NCBI RefSeq assembly: GCF_000695625.1
Contig: NZ_JMQI01000011.1
Span: 62,001 to 126,000, forward strand
Direction of reading: 5' to 3'
DNA from: Amycolatopsis rifamycinica
Lineage (GTDB): Bacteria; Actinomycetota; Actinomycetes; Mycobacteriales; Pseudonocardiaceae
DNA length: 64,000 nucleotides
Made by a program: the position numbers and the translations under genes. This document shows, piece by piece, positions 48,230 through 55,590 of this stretch (position 1 is its first letter; each line of letters begins with the position of its first letter). The notes beneath the pieces were generated by a model, which searched no databases, had not been told where the DNA came from, and saw only the letters and a program-made list of their open reading frames with translations.

Positions 48230-48408
48230 TGTCGACTTCTTCATATATGCCCGCAGCGCTTCGTTACTCATCTACTTCCAGCTAAGCACATCAGTCGGAC
48301 GTCGTCAATTGTATTAACCACCATAGACGCCCTTCGTTGAGCCATCGTTAAATAGAAGATAGCCAGGATCGCCCTGGCTGCTTTAACCCCCAACCCAGTG
48401 GAGCAGAA

Positions 48409-48732
48409 ATGGCCATCGTAAGCCGCAAGGTCTCCGACCTTAGCAACGAGGAAGCAGCAGACACCGAGTTCGCCGTCGTCATCGTGCGACAGCACCCGCA
48501 GATCGACCAGTCCAAGGCGCTCGACGTCCTCGTGAGTGAAGTCGAGCAGTTCAAGGAGATCGGCGACCTCGTGATGCTCGAAATCCAGATGCCCAACGGC
48601 ACCAAGCGGGACGTCGCCATGCGGATGACCGACTTCAACAAGTTGTCCCCCAACATGGCCGACGTCATCAAGAACGCTCGCGGCACCCGCGGCCGGCTTC
48701 CGGGTACCCGTGTCGGCAACGGCAACGGGTAG
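48409..48732 (+). CDS. Element-borne small protein, unknown
   Basis: A 107-residue soluble protein, acidic N-terminal half (EEAADTEFAVVIVRQHPQID) and Gly/Arg-rich C-terminus. GGAG five bases before the ATG supports it. No family recognised. A large hairpin follows. It stands alone between the recombinase and a small membrane protein. Confidence 0.7.
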   Translation: MAIVSRKVSDLSNEEAADTEFAVVIVRQHPQIDQSKALDVLVSEVEQFKEIGDLVMLEIQMPNGTKRDVAMRMTDFNKLSPNMADVIKNARGTRGRLPGTRVGNGNG

Positions 48733-48767
48733 TGGTGAAGCTCCGCTTCTCGCCACCGCTCCCGGCG

Positions 48768-48824
48768 ATTGAGGCGGAACCCCGTTCTGACGAGCCGCAA
48801 GGTACGTCGGAGCGGGGCCTCAAT
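48768..48824 (+). terminator. Long two-part hairpin
   Basis: Outer ATTGAGGC/GCCTCAAT (48768-48775, 48817-48824) encloses a 13-bp arm pair (48780-48792 with 48805-48817, two G-U pairs). It starts 36 bases after the 107-codon gene. Likely terminator. Confidence 0.75.
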
Positions 48825-48878
48825 TCTAGCCGATATCAGCAGCTACAGCAGTTGAGCGAAATCTTTAAGCTCTGCGAC

Positions 48879-49190
48879 CTACCATGATGCTGGATGAAAC
48901 TTCTTTCCCGCCTCTTCAGTCGAGCAGTAATATTCAGCGAACATACTAGGACCATAACCTTGCTGACCGGGGACATAATAGTGATAATCCGCCGCAAACG
49001 TCGACGCCGTAATGGGCTGGCGAAGGCAACGAGCCCACGTAAACCCGTAAGAAATAATTCCGGTGAAGAGGTTCAGTGTCACCAAAAGAACCAGGGTGAT
49101 GCAAACTCCGACCCATCGTTGCGTCAACCATCTCCACACCTTTGATACTGGTGAACTCAGAGTTCGGATAGGTTTACTTTTGCTATACAT
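48879..49190 (-). CDS. Small membrane protein of the element
   Basis: A 103-residue protein with one membrane segment (about residues 26-50, WVGVCITLVLLVTLNLFTGI), a basic N-terminus inside and a Tyr-rich outer part with two Cys. ATG 49190 is preceded by TACAAT eight bases upstream and TTGTCT 16 bp before that, a good promoter with no ribosome binding site. Function unknown. Confidence 0.65.
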   Translation of the reverse strand: MYSKSKPIRTLSSPVSKVWRWLTQRWVGVCITLVLLVTLNLFTGIISYGFTWARCLRQPITASTFAADYHYYVPGQQGYGPSMFAEYYCSTEEAGKKFHPASW

Positions 49191-49236
49191 TTACTACGAT
49201 TGTAGCAACTAACTAATTAAAGACAAAACTAAGAAT

Positions 49237-49269
49237 TCCCGGAACGCTGATTGAATATGCGTTCCGGGA
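49237..49269 (-). terminator. Intrinsic terminator after the SGNH hydrolase
   Basis: A perfect 11-bp stem TCCCGGAACGC/GCGTTCCGGGA (49237-49247, 49259-49269) with an 11-base loop, followed on the minus strand by a T-rich stretch. It lies 22 bases past the hydrolase stop. Confidence 0.9.
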
Positions 49270-49291
49270 CCGAGTGTTTCTTCAGCCCTCC

Positions 49292-51565
49292 TTACGGGAC
49301 CGGCACGGCCGCGAGAATGTCGGCGTACGCTTGCTGACCACGCGCGTTCGGGTGGAGCGCATACGCGGGATGCCCGACCCATTGGTCGAGGTTGTTGAAG
49401 TACGACTCACCAGGATCCGCACACACCGTGTGACCGGCGAACGGCGATCCGCTCGCGTTCACGTCGACGTATTGCAGCCGCTGGTAATCCGTCTTCAACC
49501 CGCGTACTTTGCTGACCACCGATGCGATCTTCGCATCGAGTTTCGTCACGACATCGCGCGCCGCTTGAGCATCCTCCCAGTACTTCGGGATCGTCCCGGT
49601 GGAGTCGTACCCGCTGTCGTACAGGTACTTGCACCTGATATCCATCGGGTCAGAGGCCACCTTCACCGGCGCCACCTGCGGGTAGCCGAGAACATAAACC
49701 TTCGCTCCTGTGGCCGTGTCCAGAAGCTTCTTGTACGTTGTCTCCAGCTCCGACGGCAGCAGGTTGTTGATGTTGTTCACGGCAGTGGCATAGGCCGGGC
49801 TGGTGAAGTTGCACGCATCCAGCACGCACGCCTGGCCAAACGGGACGAATCCAATGTCGTTTCCGCCGATGGTGATGGTCACGACCTTCGTGCTTGCATT
49901 GAGCCATTTGTACTGTGCTTGCTCTCCGTTCGTCGAGTCGTCCGCGAGAACCTGCCCTGTTTCAGCACCCGAGCACGCCACGAACTTCCCAAGAGCGAGA
50001 CTCGAAGCCCGCTTCGGGTTGCTCGACGTGAGCTGCGAATAAGCGAAGTTGCTCCGATGACACATGTTATTACCGGCGTTGGAACTCGGCTCGAATGGCT
50101 CTACTCCTTCACCGGAAGAATACGAGTCACCCAAGGCCACGTATGGCACGGGAACGGGCTGTGCAGGCGTGGTTGTCGTGAGAATTTCTCCTCTCGGGTA
50201 ATCGACACCAAGCCCGGCGACCTTTGCAGCGTACAACTTCTTCTGGTAAGCACACCCTCCACTGCACGTTGCCGTGAAGAAAAGAGTGTTGTTCGCCGTG
50301 ACTGCTCCACCTCCGAAGTAGTACGAGTTGGGCTGCGTTCCACCCAGATCACCTACAAGCGAGGTTTGGTTGCTCCACGCCCCGCTCACGGCATTGTAGA
50401 TTGAAAGCTCCACCGTACTAACGGTCGAACCCCCTGCTGTTGTCGCCTGACCTCCTCGCACAACCGAAACATTACCGGACGCATCGACCGAGAAGCTGGT
50501 TGCGCCGTAGGTGCGGCCTTGTGGGTCGGCATACGGAAGCGTCACCGACCGGACTTTTTGGCCGACCGAGTTGATTGTGACGATCGTGTACACGTACTGA
50601 GTCGGCGTCGCCGGGAATCCTCCGATCATCCGCTGCTCGTTGACGATCCCGACCACCCCGCCCTGGAAGGCGTGCAACTGGAATATTTGTACATTGGCAC
50701 CCGAGGTTGACGCCGGAGTGGTCCATGCAACAGCCCTCGTACGAGAGTTGTACATCGCGACACTGGCGCTCTTGTAACTTCCCCACGTGTACTGGGTTGC
50801 GAAGTACTGACCGTCAGCGTTGACAGCTTCGTCCCGAGGATCGATCGAAACAGGTGACTGTCCCAGGTACTTCCCCGAGTAGCTGTAGAACTTCGGATTT
50901 CCAGGATACTCGTTGCCGATAGTATCCTTGTACCACTCGACCATGAGACCATCCTTATACGGATGGAGCCCATAGACACACTTCGTTTCAGACAGTGCGA
51001 TATCGACCACCTTGGTCGGCTGCGTCTGCCCAGTTGCCACATCAGGAGTGAGCCCGATGATGTGCTGAACCCCATTTACGACAGTCGTAATGTACACGAT
51101 GCCGTTGGCACCAACAGCGGGGTAGAGTCCGCAACCACTCGCTACAGGGTATTTCCACTTCAGTGTATTACCACTGTAAGCAAGCAGGTTAGGCCCCCAC
51201 ATGGTGACGCCTTGGTAGTTCGTGCCAACAGGTACTCCGTAGACCACGCCGTTCTTGTCGACAACTGGGCGTGAAATACAGTTGGTGATACCGTCCACCA
51301 CTTGATTGCGGGAGATAGTTTGCACCAGCTGCCCGGCGCTGTTGTACGTCACAAGATCCTGCGCATTGGTGTAGCTGCAAGGAACTGTGACGTTTCCATT
51401 GGTACTGACGGCGAGATCGTAGCCAGAACCATTGGTCGCAACCGGAGGCCACTGAAGCGGAGGAACCGATTCTGCAGCGCTCGCCACACTCGGGAGTGCC
51501 GTCATCATTGACGCCAGTAACCCAAGCACAGCGAGTATCCATACCCCTCGCTTTTCCGGACGCAT
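49292..51565 (-). CDS. Secreted propeller-like protein with C-terminal SGNH hydrolase
   Basis: A 757-residue exported protein. The signal peptide ends near SVASA-AES. Residues about 35-465 are repetitive beta-rich blades, probably a propeller (recurring NGxVY and YNSAG elements with scattered Cys). Residues 475-757 are an SGNH esterase/lipase: block I GDSYSSGEG (Ser481), block III IGGNDIGF, block V His738 in ALHPNARG. It likely removes an ester outside the cell. ATG 51565 has GAGG six bases upstream; GTG 51577 is possible. It is cargo of the element, with codon use less GC-rich than the chromosome. Confidence 0.82.
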   Translation of the reverse strand: MRPEKRGVWILAVLGLLASMMTALPSVASAAESVPPLQWPPVATNGSGYDLAVSTNGNVTVPCSYTNAQDLVTYNSAGQLVQTISRNQVVDGITNCISRPVVDKNGVVYGVPVGTNYQGVTMWGPNLLAYSGNTLKWKYPVASGCGLYPAVGANGIVYITTVVNGVQHIIGLTPDVATGQTQPTKVVDIALSETKCVYGLHPYKDGLMVEWYKDTIGNEYPGNPKFYSYSGKYLGQSPVSIDPRDEAVNADGQYFATQYTWGSYKSASVAMYNSRTRAVAWTTPASTSGANVQIFQLHAFQGGVVGIVNEQRMIGGFPATPTQYVYTIVTINSVGQKVRSVTLPYADPQGRTYGATSFSVDASGNVSVVRGGQATTAGGSTVSTVELSIYNAVSGAWSNQTSLVGDLGGTQPNSYYFGGGAVTANNTLFFTATCSGGCAYQKKLYAAKVAGLGVDYPRGEILTTTTPAQPVPVPYVALGDSYSSGEGVEPFEPSSNAGNNMCHRSNFAYSQLTSSNPKRASSLALGKFVACSGAETGQVLADDSTNGEQAQYKWLNASTKVVTITIGGNDIGFVPFGQACVLDACNFTSPAYATAVNNINNLLPSELETTYKKLLDTATGAKVYVLGYPQVAPVKVASDPMDIRCKYLYDSGYDSTGTIPKYWEDAQAARDVVTKLDAKIASVVSKVRGLKTDYQRLQYVDVNASGSPFAGHTVCADPGESYFNNLDQWVGHPAYALHPNARGQQAYADILAAVPVP

Positions 51566-51577
51566 TACGCGCCTCAC

Positions 51578-52163
51578 ATCCTTTCCACGTCGAGAACTAG
51601 CGAAAATGGCCGAAGAGCCTTGTTATTTATGACATGGTTTCGCCTTCGCGCATATGGTGCGAAATACAACGAGCAAGACACCATAGAACTCGATCGCCAT
51701 CAGACACAGCAGGAAAGTGGTGACGTCTTCGCACTCAGGGCATGAACGTCATGACATGACACCCGTGACACTGCGTCCGACCTGCCAAGACAGCGCGGCG
51801 TCATGTATGCCGGCCGACGCACGCCGAGACATCAAACCTAGCGGCTGTCAATGGGTTGCAATATCCACATTACGTGTCGAAGCATTGACGCTAGAACGCG
51901 CCTACCAGGCCATTATCGGCTGAACGCGTAAAGACATCAGCCCAGCGTACTGGACGCATCGTCAACTAGACAGGACGCGAAGACCGTGGACTAGAAGTCT
52001 TCGACCCCTGTAAACCGAATCTAAGGTCGTAAAACATAGATTGTGCGACGTTAGATTAAGCACACTCACCGGGTCACAGTCAGATAACATCTACTCGACC
52101 AGAGCAACGACTGTTCAAACTCAGGCGACTACCTACCAGGACATCTCCAGGGAGGGCACAGGC
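51578..52163. other. Long intergenic region with one GTCATGAC site
   Basis: About 590 bases between two divergent genes without a convincing gene. GTCATGAC occurs at 51748-51755, next to further CATGAC and CATGAAC copies. A 68-codon plus-strand frame at 51717-51923 lacks a ribosome binding site. The region probably holds the promoters of both neighbours. Confidence 0.5.
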
Positions 52164-53378
52164 GTGGTTTCAGGAATCGAACTTATCGCAGGCTTCCTGA
52201 TCGCATGGGCGGCTCGCAAAGCTCGGCGAGCCGGGGTCATCGTTGACGAGATCGTTGACGACGCCATCGACGAGTCACTTGAACGTCTTCACGAGTTGGT
52301 GAAGACGAAGCTCCAAGGTGATCCCGCGCTTCAAAGACTCGAGCAACAAGCCGCCCAAGGCGATGTGTCAATGCGAACCCAACAGCGTCTAACGTTAGCT
52401 ATCGAAGAAGCAGCAGATGCAGATGAGACTTTCGCCGCCCAGATCGAAAGTATCATTCAGAGGCTTTCATCGTCTGAGACAAGCAGCGCCGACGGCAATG
52501 TGCATGTATCGAACTATGGTCAGGTGAAACATGGGAACTTCATCGGATCAATAAACGGAGGCTCCCTACTGATCGATCAGTCAGAACGACGAGCAGCTAT
52601 ATGTTTCTGCGGATGGGAAGCGCGCGCAACCTGCCGAAAATGCGGAGAGGCGGTGTGTCAGACTCATTTTTTTCCTTCTGGCACGAACCCGACCTACGCC
52701 GTGATCCAAGGCGCACTAAACGAGCCTCAGCATGAGTGGTTCCGAAATAATGATGCATACCAGCACTTCTTGCAGAGCGGCACCACTGCTTGCATTTTCT
52801 GTCGAGTAAAGGAAGCGGATGTCGCTTTGTCAACTCGCTTCAACGAGGTCCGAGCGTGGCTCACTGCCCCTGCAAGCCTGACCAGAGCAAATTTCGACCG
52901 ATACGCCGAAATCATAAGTGTCCTTAAACCACGAGACGCCAGAGTCGTACTGAAGCATGCTTTCCACTTATTTCAGGCTGCCATGGACATCGTTCACTTG
53001 GACAGCCGAGGAAACCTGACCAAAGGGGTACCTGCGATCTCGATTGGACAAAACGAATTTGCAGGCGACTACTTTGCATGCGAAACTGGCGCAATTTACA
53101 TGAAGGACTTGCATCTCAGGTTCGCAGACGACCACAGGATGACTTCAATTGTCGTTATACCTCAGGAAGCTCCTGACATTACAAGGAACGGAGGAAATAA
53201 GGTAATATTTACATGTAGCCGCGACTATCCGAAGTCATATACCAATATTCAGGACCACGAACGACGCATCCAGCGACTTGAAACCGGCCTCAGAAGCCGT
53301 TCCAATGAACAACATGACCAAAGGCGCAGTGTCGATGTCGCGAGCCTTCATAACGCCAGATCCGGCGGCCCAACTTGA
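52164..53378 (+). CDS. Zinc-finger protein, possible conflict-system component
   Basis: A 404-residue protein. Residues 1-100 are helical and begin SGIELIAGFLIAWAARKARR, a pattern I associate with multidomain actinobacterial conflict proteins. Residues 110-137 resemble the short VSNYGQVKHGNFIG linkers of such proteins. Residues 147-168 give a B-box/treble-clef-like cluster (Cys147, 149, 157, 160, 165, His168) plus Cys210 and Cys213. The rest is unrecognised. GGGAGGG (52150-52156) supports GTG 52164. Defence is inference only. Confidence 0.65.
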   Translation: MVSGIELIAGFLIAWAARKARRAGVIVDEIVDDAIDESLERLHELVKTKLQGDPALQRLEQQAAQGDVSMRTQQRLTLAIEEAADADETFAAQIESIIQRLSSSETSSADGNVHVSNYGQVKHGNFIGSINGGSLLIDQSERRAAICFCGWEARATCRKCGEAVCQTHFFPSGTNPTYAVIQGALNEPQHEWFRNNDAYQHFLQSGTTACIFCRVKEADVALSTRFNEVRAWLTAPASLTRANFDRYAEIISVLKPRDARVVLKHAFHLFQAAMDIVHLDSRGNLTKGVPAISIGQNEFAGDYFACETGAIYMKDLHLRFADDHRMTSIVVIPQEAPDITRNGGNKVIFTCSRDYPKSYTNIQDHERRIQRLETGLRSRSNEQHDQRRSVDVASLHNARSGGPT

Positions 53379-53396
53379 GGTCAGCCGACCGGTAGG

Positions 53397-54167
53397 TTAG
53401 TCGATGTCGATCGGCGGTGCTCCTGCGAAGCTGATCCGTAGTTCATGGTCAATCACATCACTGCTGATGTCCAATACTGGGAGCACGCTAACCAAGTAGA
53501 ACGCCTTCGGTCCATCGTGTTCGACTCTGTGGCTCGAAACGTGCTGTATCTGCTTGTCGTCGCGATACACGACGCCGCTCATCGCGTCGAGCAGGCCCTT
53601 AATCATGTTGTCGACGTCCTTGATATGCACCTTCGCCGGAACAATCGACACGACGTTGACGCAAAACCGCCCGCGCGAAAAGGCTGGCTCTTTAAAGCCG
53701 GAGTACGTTCGGCCAGCAAGGTCGGCCGTAATCGCCGCCTTGATTCGTTTCAGCCGCTCGGGTGTCACAGACTGCGCCGAGAATGGCGCAGCTTGAATCG
53801 GGAAGCTCATCCGCCCCGGCTCGGCTTTATCGTCCGCTACGCAGGTGATGCAGGGTGCCTGTTGGAGCCAAGTAATCTTGCTGCTCAACTCCGAATGCAC
53901 GAACGGGAATAATACATCTCGGCGACCATTTAAGAGGTCATACGTATGGCCGTTTGCGTTTGTCGGCGTGCTCATCTCCTCTTTACGGAGCCACACGGCG
54001 ACACGTCGGGCGTCGGTAGGACTGAGCGGAAAAGAAAGACTGTCATCATGCGCCTCATTGAACGCCACCAACGCAGCCTGAAGACGCGCATCGTAAGGCG
54101 CTTTGGCTAATGGCCACACGTGACGCACGATAGGATGCGTCATGTCCACTGGTGGCAACGGTTCCAC
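53397..54167 (-). CDS. RusA-like Holliday junction resolvase with N-terminal extension
   Basis: A 256-residue protein. The C-terminal half has the RusA metal-binding pattern (VHIKDVDNMIKGLLDAMSGV then YRDDKQIQ). The N-terminal 130 residues are extra and unassigned, with a Cys pair (CITC). RusA enzymes cut four-way junctions and are typical of phages and mobile elements. AAGGAG at ideal spacing precedes GTG 54167. Confidence 0.85.
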   Translation of the reverse strand: MEPLPPVDMTHPIVRHVWPLAKAPYDARLQAALVAFNEAHDDSLSFPLSPTDARRVAVWLRKEEMSTPTNANGHTYDLLNGRRDVLFPFVHSELSSKITWLQQAPCITCVADDKAEPGRMSFPIQAAPFSAQSVTPERLKRIKAAITADLAGRTYSGFKEPAFSRGRFCVNVVSIVPAKVHIKDVDNMIKGLLDAMSGVVYRDDKQIQHVSSHRVEHDGPKAFYLVSVLPVLDISSDVIDHELRISFAGAPPIDID

Positions 54168-54252
54168 ATCGATCTCCTTGAATTAGTGTCTACATCCAGC
54201 ATACACCGCAACGTTAGTGACAACCGGTGGACTTCTTGAACTAACGGCCTCT

Positions 54253-54269
54253 AACTGAGATAATCAGTT
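54253..54269. promoter_or_regulatory. Dyad AACTGA-N5-TCAGTT overlapping a -10 element
   Basis: AACTGA (54253-54258) and TCAGTT (54264-54269) flank GATAA, so GATAAT (54259-54264) lies inside. The ATG at 54273 follows closely. A protein bound here would block this promoter. Confidence 0.55.
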
Positions 54270-54272
54270 TAT

Positions 54273-54509
54273 ATGCCACGCTTCACGACACAACGGATAA
54301 GCCTCATCATCGGCGCAGCTATCGCAGTTGCCAGCCCTTCTTTGGTGTACCTCGTGCCGCCGCTGGTCAACCCGTTCTTCTGCACAGGTGACCGCTGTTC
54401 TTCGGCAGGAACTATCGTCGGCGCCGGCCTGGCCTTGGCCGTCGGCTTCTTCGGGTGCAGCCTGGTCCGATATGCCACCGTTCGTCAGCGGCACGACAAA
54501 GACCGGTAA
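54273..54509 (+). CDS. Small two-helix membrane protein
   Basis: A 78-residue protein with two hydrophobic segments (LIIGAAIAVASPSLVYLV and GTIVGAGLALAVGFFGCSLV), and between them a loop with two Cys (CTGDRC). A -10-like GATAAT nine bases upstream and the absence of a Shine-Dalgarno suggest a leaderless start. Divergent from the RusA-like gene; unknown role. Confidence 0.65.
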   Translation: MPRFTTQRISLIIGAAIAVASPSLVYLVPPLVNPFFCTGDRCSSAGTIVGAGLALAVGFFGCSLVRYATVRQRHDKDR

Positions 54510-54555
54510 GAGCGAACAACTTAGGTGTTCGGCCGCGGGCCCGGTGCCGGCGGTG

Positions 54556-55227
54556 TCATAGAACGGCCAGTTCATCGAGCAGTTCGGTGAGCAGGAAGAC
54601 GCGGAACAGCTCCGAGCCCGGGTGCCGCCGGATGATGCGCTCGATCTCGCTCTTTCTGGCCGCTTGCTGGACGACGAACGCCACGTACGGGAAGTACTCG
54701 GCCGTGCTGGCCTCGTAGACCCGGCGGTAGCCGTCGAGCTTTTCCATGAGCCGAACCGGCCGCTCCGTGCCGAGGTCGATTTCAAGGTAGTAGCTACTGC
54801 TTCGCCGCTGCGCCGGATAGTCGACGGCCACAAACAGGTCGGCTCGGACCGGTGGAAGCGGCAGCTCTACCGCCCACTCGCGCAGCACGAGAAGCTGCGC
54901 CTTTTCAGCACGCCGCAGCGCCGCATAGGTGTCGGCGATCATGAGAGCGTGGTTGTTCACTACAGGTGAGGCCCGACCCTCCACGCCCAGCAGGGAACGG
55001 CCAAATCGGCCGAGCTGGTAGACGTACGCACCTGCGCCGCCTTTATCGCTACTGGCCCGACGGCCGACGCGTGAAAGGAATTTCTTTCGCACCAAGCGGC
55101 CAAGGACAGTATCGGGCACACTATGCGACCGATCCGCGAACACCAGCTCGACCAGGTGCGTTGAAGCAAGTTGGCCGAACATGCCGACCAGCTTCAAGAC
55201 CTCCAGGTCGCGGGCTGATAGTTCCAT
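54556..55227 (-). CDS. Replication-relaxation family protein
   Basis: A 223-residue protein of the replication-relaxation family, found on actinobacterial conjugative elements. The N-terminus is a winged-helix-like module (ARDLEVLKLVGMFGQLASTH), and the C-terminal part carries YLEIDLGTERP with a nuclease-like Glu-x-Asp. It may act as relaxase-like or initiator protein. GGAGG nine bases before the ATG. Last gene of the transfer module. Confidence 0.82.
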   Translation of the reverse strand: MELSARDLEVLKLVGMFGQLASTHLVELVFADRSHSVPDTVLGRLVRKKFLSRVGRRASSDKGGAGAYVYQLGRFGRSLLGVEGRASPVVNNHALMIADTYAALRRAEKAQLLVLREWAVELPLPPVRADLFVAVDYPAQRRSSSYYLEIDLGTERPVRLMEKLDGYRRVYEASTAEYFPYVAFVVQQAARKSEIERIIRRHPGSELFRVFLLTELLDELAVL

Positions 55228-55297
55228 ATGCTCAATCCTCCTTACTTAGTCACGTCGTTAAAGGCTCCTACGTTCTCCCTGGTCAGGGGTCTAAAGG

Positions 55298-55350
55298 GGT
55301 AGGGTTACGCCTAGGGCTTGCCAGGGATAGGCCGGTAGGGTTCGCCTAGG
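55298..55350. repeat. Direct repeats in a GC-skewed gap, possible oriT
   Basis: GGTAGGGTT-(A)-CGCCTAGG occurs at 55298-55315 and again at 55334-55350, in the 118-bp gap between two transfer genes. The repeats are 36 bp apart and near the relaxation gene, which suits an origin of transfer or a protein-binding array. Confidence 0.45.
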
Positions 55351-55588
55351 TCAGCAGGTCGCCGAGGGCGTGTTTCCAGTCCTCGGCGTAGCGAGTGGCG
55401 AGATCGACGTGGGTTTTGATCGATCCCGCCGATCGGGTCGTTTCCGCCGACACCATGCCTTCTTTGAAGCTGTCCAGTTCGCCTAGGGCTGACGCTGCCT
55501 TCTCCACGTCATCCAAAGCAGCAAGCAAGTAGTTGCAACTTCGCCGCAAATAGGCAAGTTCGGACAGCAGCTCCTGATCGCTCCGCAT
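55346..55588 (-). CDS. Small helical protein in the transfer operon
   Basis: An 80-residue, mostly helical, soluble protein (ELLSELAYLRRSCNYLLAAL). GGAGG eight bases before ATG 55588 overlaps the end of the ATPase gene; a GTG at 55603 would contain that site. Unknown function; position suggests an accessory to the coupling protein. Confidence 0.7.
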   Translation of the reverse strand: MRSDQELLSELAYLRRSCNYLLAALDDVEKAASALGELDSFKEGMVSAETTRSAGSIKTHVDLATRYAEDWKHALGDLLT

Positions 55589-55590
55589 GG

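Noticed and set aside
51717..51923. 68-codon plus-strand frame
   Set aside because: No ribosome binding site, no family, and unusual composition; kept only as part of the intergenic region.
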